Origin: Patulibacter minatonensis DSM 18081
Lineage (GTDB): Bacteria > Actinomycetota > Thermoleophilia > Solirubrobacterales > Solirubrobacteraceae
Direction: 5' to 3'
Assembly (NCBI RefSeq): GCF_000519325.1
Contig: NZ_KI912613.1
Span: 3,693,126-3,726,354 of the forward strand
DNA: 33,229 bases
Both the position numbers and the translations under genes were made by a program. This document shows positions 32,401-33,229 of this stretch, piece after piece (the first letter of the stretch is position 1; each line of letters opens with the position of its first letter). Under the pieces are notes generated by a model. It searched no databases, was not told the DNA's origin, and was given only the letters and a program-made list of their open reading frames with translations.

Positions 32401-33009
32401 GCCGCCGTCGAGCGAGAGGAAGAGGATCGTGGCGCGGTCCGTGGTGCCCGTGCCGTCGGGGAGCTCGTAGCGCGTCGGGTAGCGCGAGGAGAGGATCGCC
32501 AGCTGGTCTCCCACGATCACGGGGTACGGCCCGTCGCTGAGCTCCTTGTTCTGGGTCGGGTCGTCGCCGTCGCCGTACGCCTTCTGCGGGACGAGCAGCC
32601 GCGTGGCCGGCGGGTTGTCGCACGCGGAGGCCCCGCGCGGCAGCCGGCAGAAGCCGATCGCGTCCTCGCCGGCCGGGCCGCCGTCGGCGACCCGCCACGT
32701 GACGTACGCCGTCCCCGCGTCGTCGACGACCGCGTGCGGCAGGGCGCCGCCGGTGGCGAGCGTCAGGCGCTTGGGGAGCGGCTGCGCCGGGGCCTTCGTC
32801 GTCACGCGCTTCGTCGGGCCCCGGAACCCCGGCGTCGTCGCGGTGCGGCGGGCGTCGGCGGCGGACGGGAGGGCGAGCAGCGCGGCGACGGCGGCGAGCA
32901 CCGGGAGGCGGACGTGGGACGCGGCGCGTGGTCGGGCCGGTCGACGCCGGGCCGCCCCGGTGCGGTCGGGTGCCCCGGAGGGGCGGATGGGTCGTGGATG
33001 CGTGGACAC
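29470..33009 (-). CDS. Very large secreted protein of unknown function (beta-rich, Asp-box-like motif)
   Basis: I do not recognise this 1,179-aa protein as a whole. An Arg/Pro-rich start is followed by a hydrophobic signal segment (about 35-52, VLAAVAALLALPSAADA). The N-terminal third has short strands and ILFLSLDGGTSFSAGG, resembling a sialidase Asp-box, so a beta-propeller is possible. The middle is a long beta-rich region with few cysteines, including paired CALGRC. Near the C-terminus, VVDLVDPSGRTI through APGTWQVVARAG resembles a prepeptidase-type or jelly-roll domain. PGRHTITAEVLQDG resembles an Ig-like domain, and the end is very Arg-rich. GTG at 33009 has GGAG 6 nt upstream. ATG at 33069, overlapping the previous stop, is a plausible alternative adding 20 residues. 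Confidence 0.75.
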   Translation of the reverse strand: MSTHPRPIRPSGAPDRTGAARRRPARPRAASHVRLPVLAAVAALLALPSAADARRTATTPGFRGPTKRVTTKAPAQPLPKRLTLATGGALPHAVVDDAGTAYVTWRVADGGPAGEDAIGFCRLPRGASACDNPPATRLLVPQKAYGDGDDPTQNKELSDGPYPVIVGDQLAILSSRYPTRYELPDGTGTTDRATILFLSLDGGTSFSAGGPAAAGVAIDTPPIAFGTPTSPRIAALSSQREGGTFVQALSPGTFVGGRVDLGAPDASGERSQLAALPGGGVAAVVVTGPGAFAVRRFDGQGDPQDPARWTVAGTFKGYQPSIATGAGGRLFVAARPSSDVGVYAVTEVGGGKRGTVQPTSAAMTRILGRGGALNALIVDRGDTRDAPKGHKGLFLRRGGSGDGTFGGEQRLTTDVAGIDDVSFDAAPDGGGFATWVPSAEQGAGEVRGLFFGQLARSTGTGLPTTVPGSVTGGGNVTAADCERREFGKVKARVETGCFLNGTRDGHAVAVAEGPVRVNGLRVVPLNGTQLVIDPKAKQLYTAGTGTARVEIPVAGSDPIVLWQGGLRQTLEAGKGGRLFAFDTKAFPVTVKGFPLVGALEPRIDGDGSSITVALKLPTGFGEATGQATLRIDAKTGLRLDSLSLKADRIVVPPVLIDDLHLSWTADGDRWTGGAKIGLPGGASLSFEVIVANGKLVSVRASYVPVFPGVVLYPDVFLHRIDAGFGLSPLTISGGAGVGFQALAPPTGAGAPGTYLFDLDGSLKAVFGDPFVLSAHGALSIASTLEVASADFEFSTAGYAKIGARIGAFEQTRPFLYLGATLDVYAGKHGVQGTGKGEACALGRCVTIGQVVASTKGLGACAKLPFPTWDPPFVELVEGSATYRWGDTFPDLSQGCDLSSVTLAGTRQAGGGPTRLGIPKGTKRATINVGGSGGVPVVDLVDPSGRTIQPEADGDRIATAGTEQSASRTVVLGDPAPGTWQVVARAGSPALTGVRASVPAREPKVTAKLGRARGAERPIAYRLDAVADETVRFVERTSRGAVVLPGGGRKGTVRFRPNPLVPGRHTITAEVLQDGIVKHVRTVGSFVQPRLRVGTPTRVAVRRRGPRLEVRFRPGGPVRHAVLVRYGDGGRETTVVPSGRASVRVRAPRRTVRAGRTTVSVRAIAASGRLGRPARATLRR

Positions 33010-33065
33010 GTGGTGCTCCGGGACGGTGGGGATCGGGGCGCCCGGGGGCGCGGAGGGAGAGCGGG

Positions 33066-33229
33066 TCATCGGGCGGGGCCGGCGGCGGTCAGGCCCTCGG
33101 CGGCCAGCCGGTCGGGGGTCGCGTCCGCGGCGACGGCGCGGCGCAGGAGCTCGAGGAACGGGGCGTCGTGCTCGGCCAGGTGCGACGCGCGGCTCGCGAC
33201 GGCGAGGGCGGACGGCACGCCGGGCTCGA
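33066..33229 (-). CDS. 3' end of an unidentified gene (partial)
   Basis: On the minus strand one frame is open from the window edge to a TGA at 33068-33066. It reads as convincing protein with helical, Leu/Ala-rich sequence: ASRASHLAEHDAPFLELLRR, then AVAADATPDRLAAEGL. Codons end almost always in G or C. The stop overlaps ATG 33069 as ATGA, suggesting an operon with the large secreted protein. Too little is present to assign a family. Confidence 0.55.
   Translation of the reverse strand, partial: EPGVPSALAVASRASHLAEHDAPFLELLRRAVAADATPDRLAAEGLTAAGPAR

Overview
This is a high-GC (roughly three quarters G+C), densely coding, mostly plus-strand window from an actinobacterial chromosome. The gene content suggests a deep-branching Actinomycetota such as Thermoleophilia/Solirubrobacterales (Patulibacter- or Conexibacter-like). 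That placement is an inference from base composition, GTG/TTG starts, likely leaderless genes, a meso-diaminopimelate-type MurE and a DUF6328 protein; I could not run a search. No phage, insertion sequence, CRISPR array, rRNA or tRNA gene was seen.

Region 1 (1-651) is a possible end of an upstream gene followed by a control region. It holds two LexA/SOS-like boxes, two palindromes and three 10-bp-phased GTG boxes that look like a MraZ operator.

Region 2 (652-16645) is the division and cell wall (dcw) cluster: mraZ, rsmH, ftsL-like, ftsI, murE, murF, mraY, ftsW, murG, murC, ftsQ, ftsZ. Together these make the lipid-linked peptidoglycan precursor (MurE, MurF, MurC, MraY, MurG), polymerise and cross-link it at the septum (FtsW, FtsI), and build the divisome (FtsL, FtsQ, FtsZ). 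murD, murB and ftsA are not in the cluster. Where murB often lies, between murC and ftsQ, there is a small secreted-protein gene on the opposite strand. Several otherwise conserved enzymes carry Ala/Gly/Pro/Asp/Thr-rich insertions (RsmH, MurE, MurF, MurG). FtsL and FtsQ both end in long Gly/Thr/Ser/Ala tails that finish in the same three residues.

Region 3 (16646-21798) begins with a 74-bp sequence repeated three times in tandem. It continues with a glycine cleavage operon, gcvT-gcvH-gcvPA-gcvPB, with P-protein as two subunits and a structured gcvH-gcvPA spacer, and ends in a strong bidirectional hairpin terminator.

Region 4 (21808-29466) is accessory. It has a secreted subtilisin-family protease fused to a DUF4214-like domain; an SRPBCC protein; a divergent TetR regulator / MpaB-type (DUF2236) oxygenase pair with a shared palindromic operator candidate; a short-chain dehydrogenase-like protein lacking the usual catalytic Tyr/Lys; a tandem universal stress protein; trpS; and a DUF6328 membrane protein.

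Region 5 (29470-33229, minus strand) is a very large secreted protein of unknown function and the 3' end of another gene.

At least six genes (murE, murC, gcvT, tetR, the oxygenase gene, trpS) have a TANNNT -10 element ending only 6-9 nt before the start codon, mostly without a Shine-Dalgarno sequence. This suggests leaderless transcription is common here.
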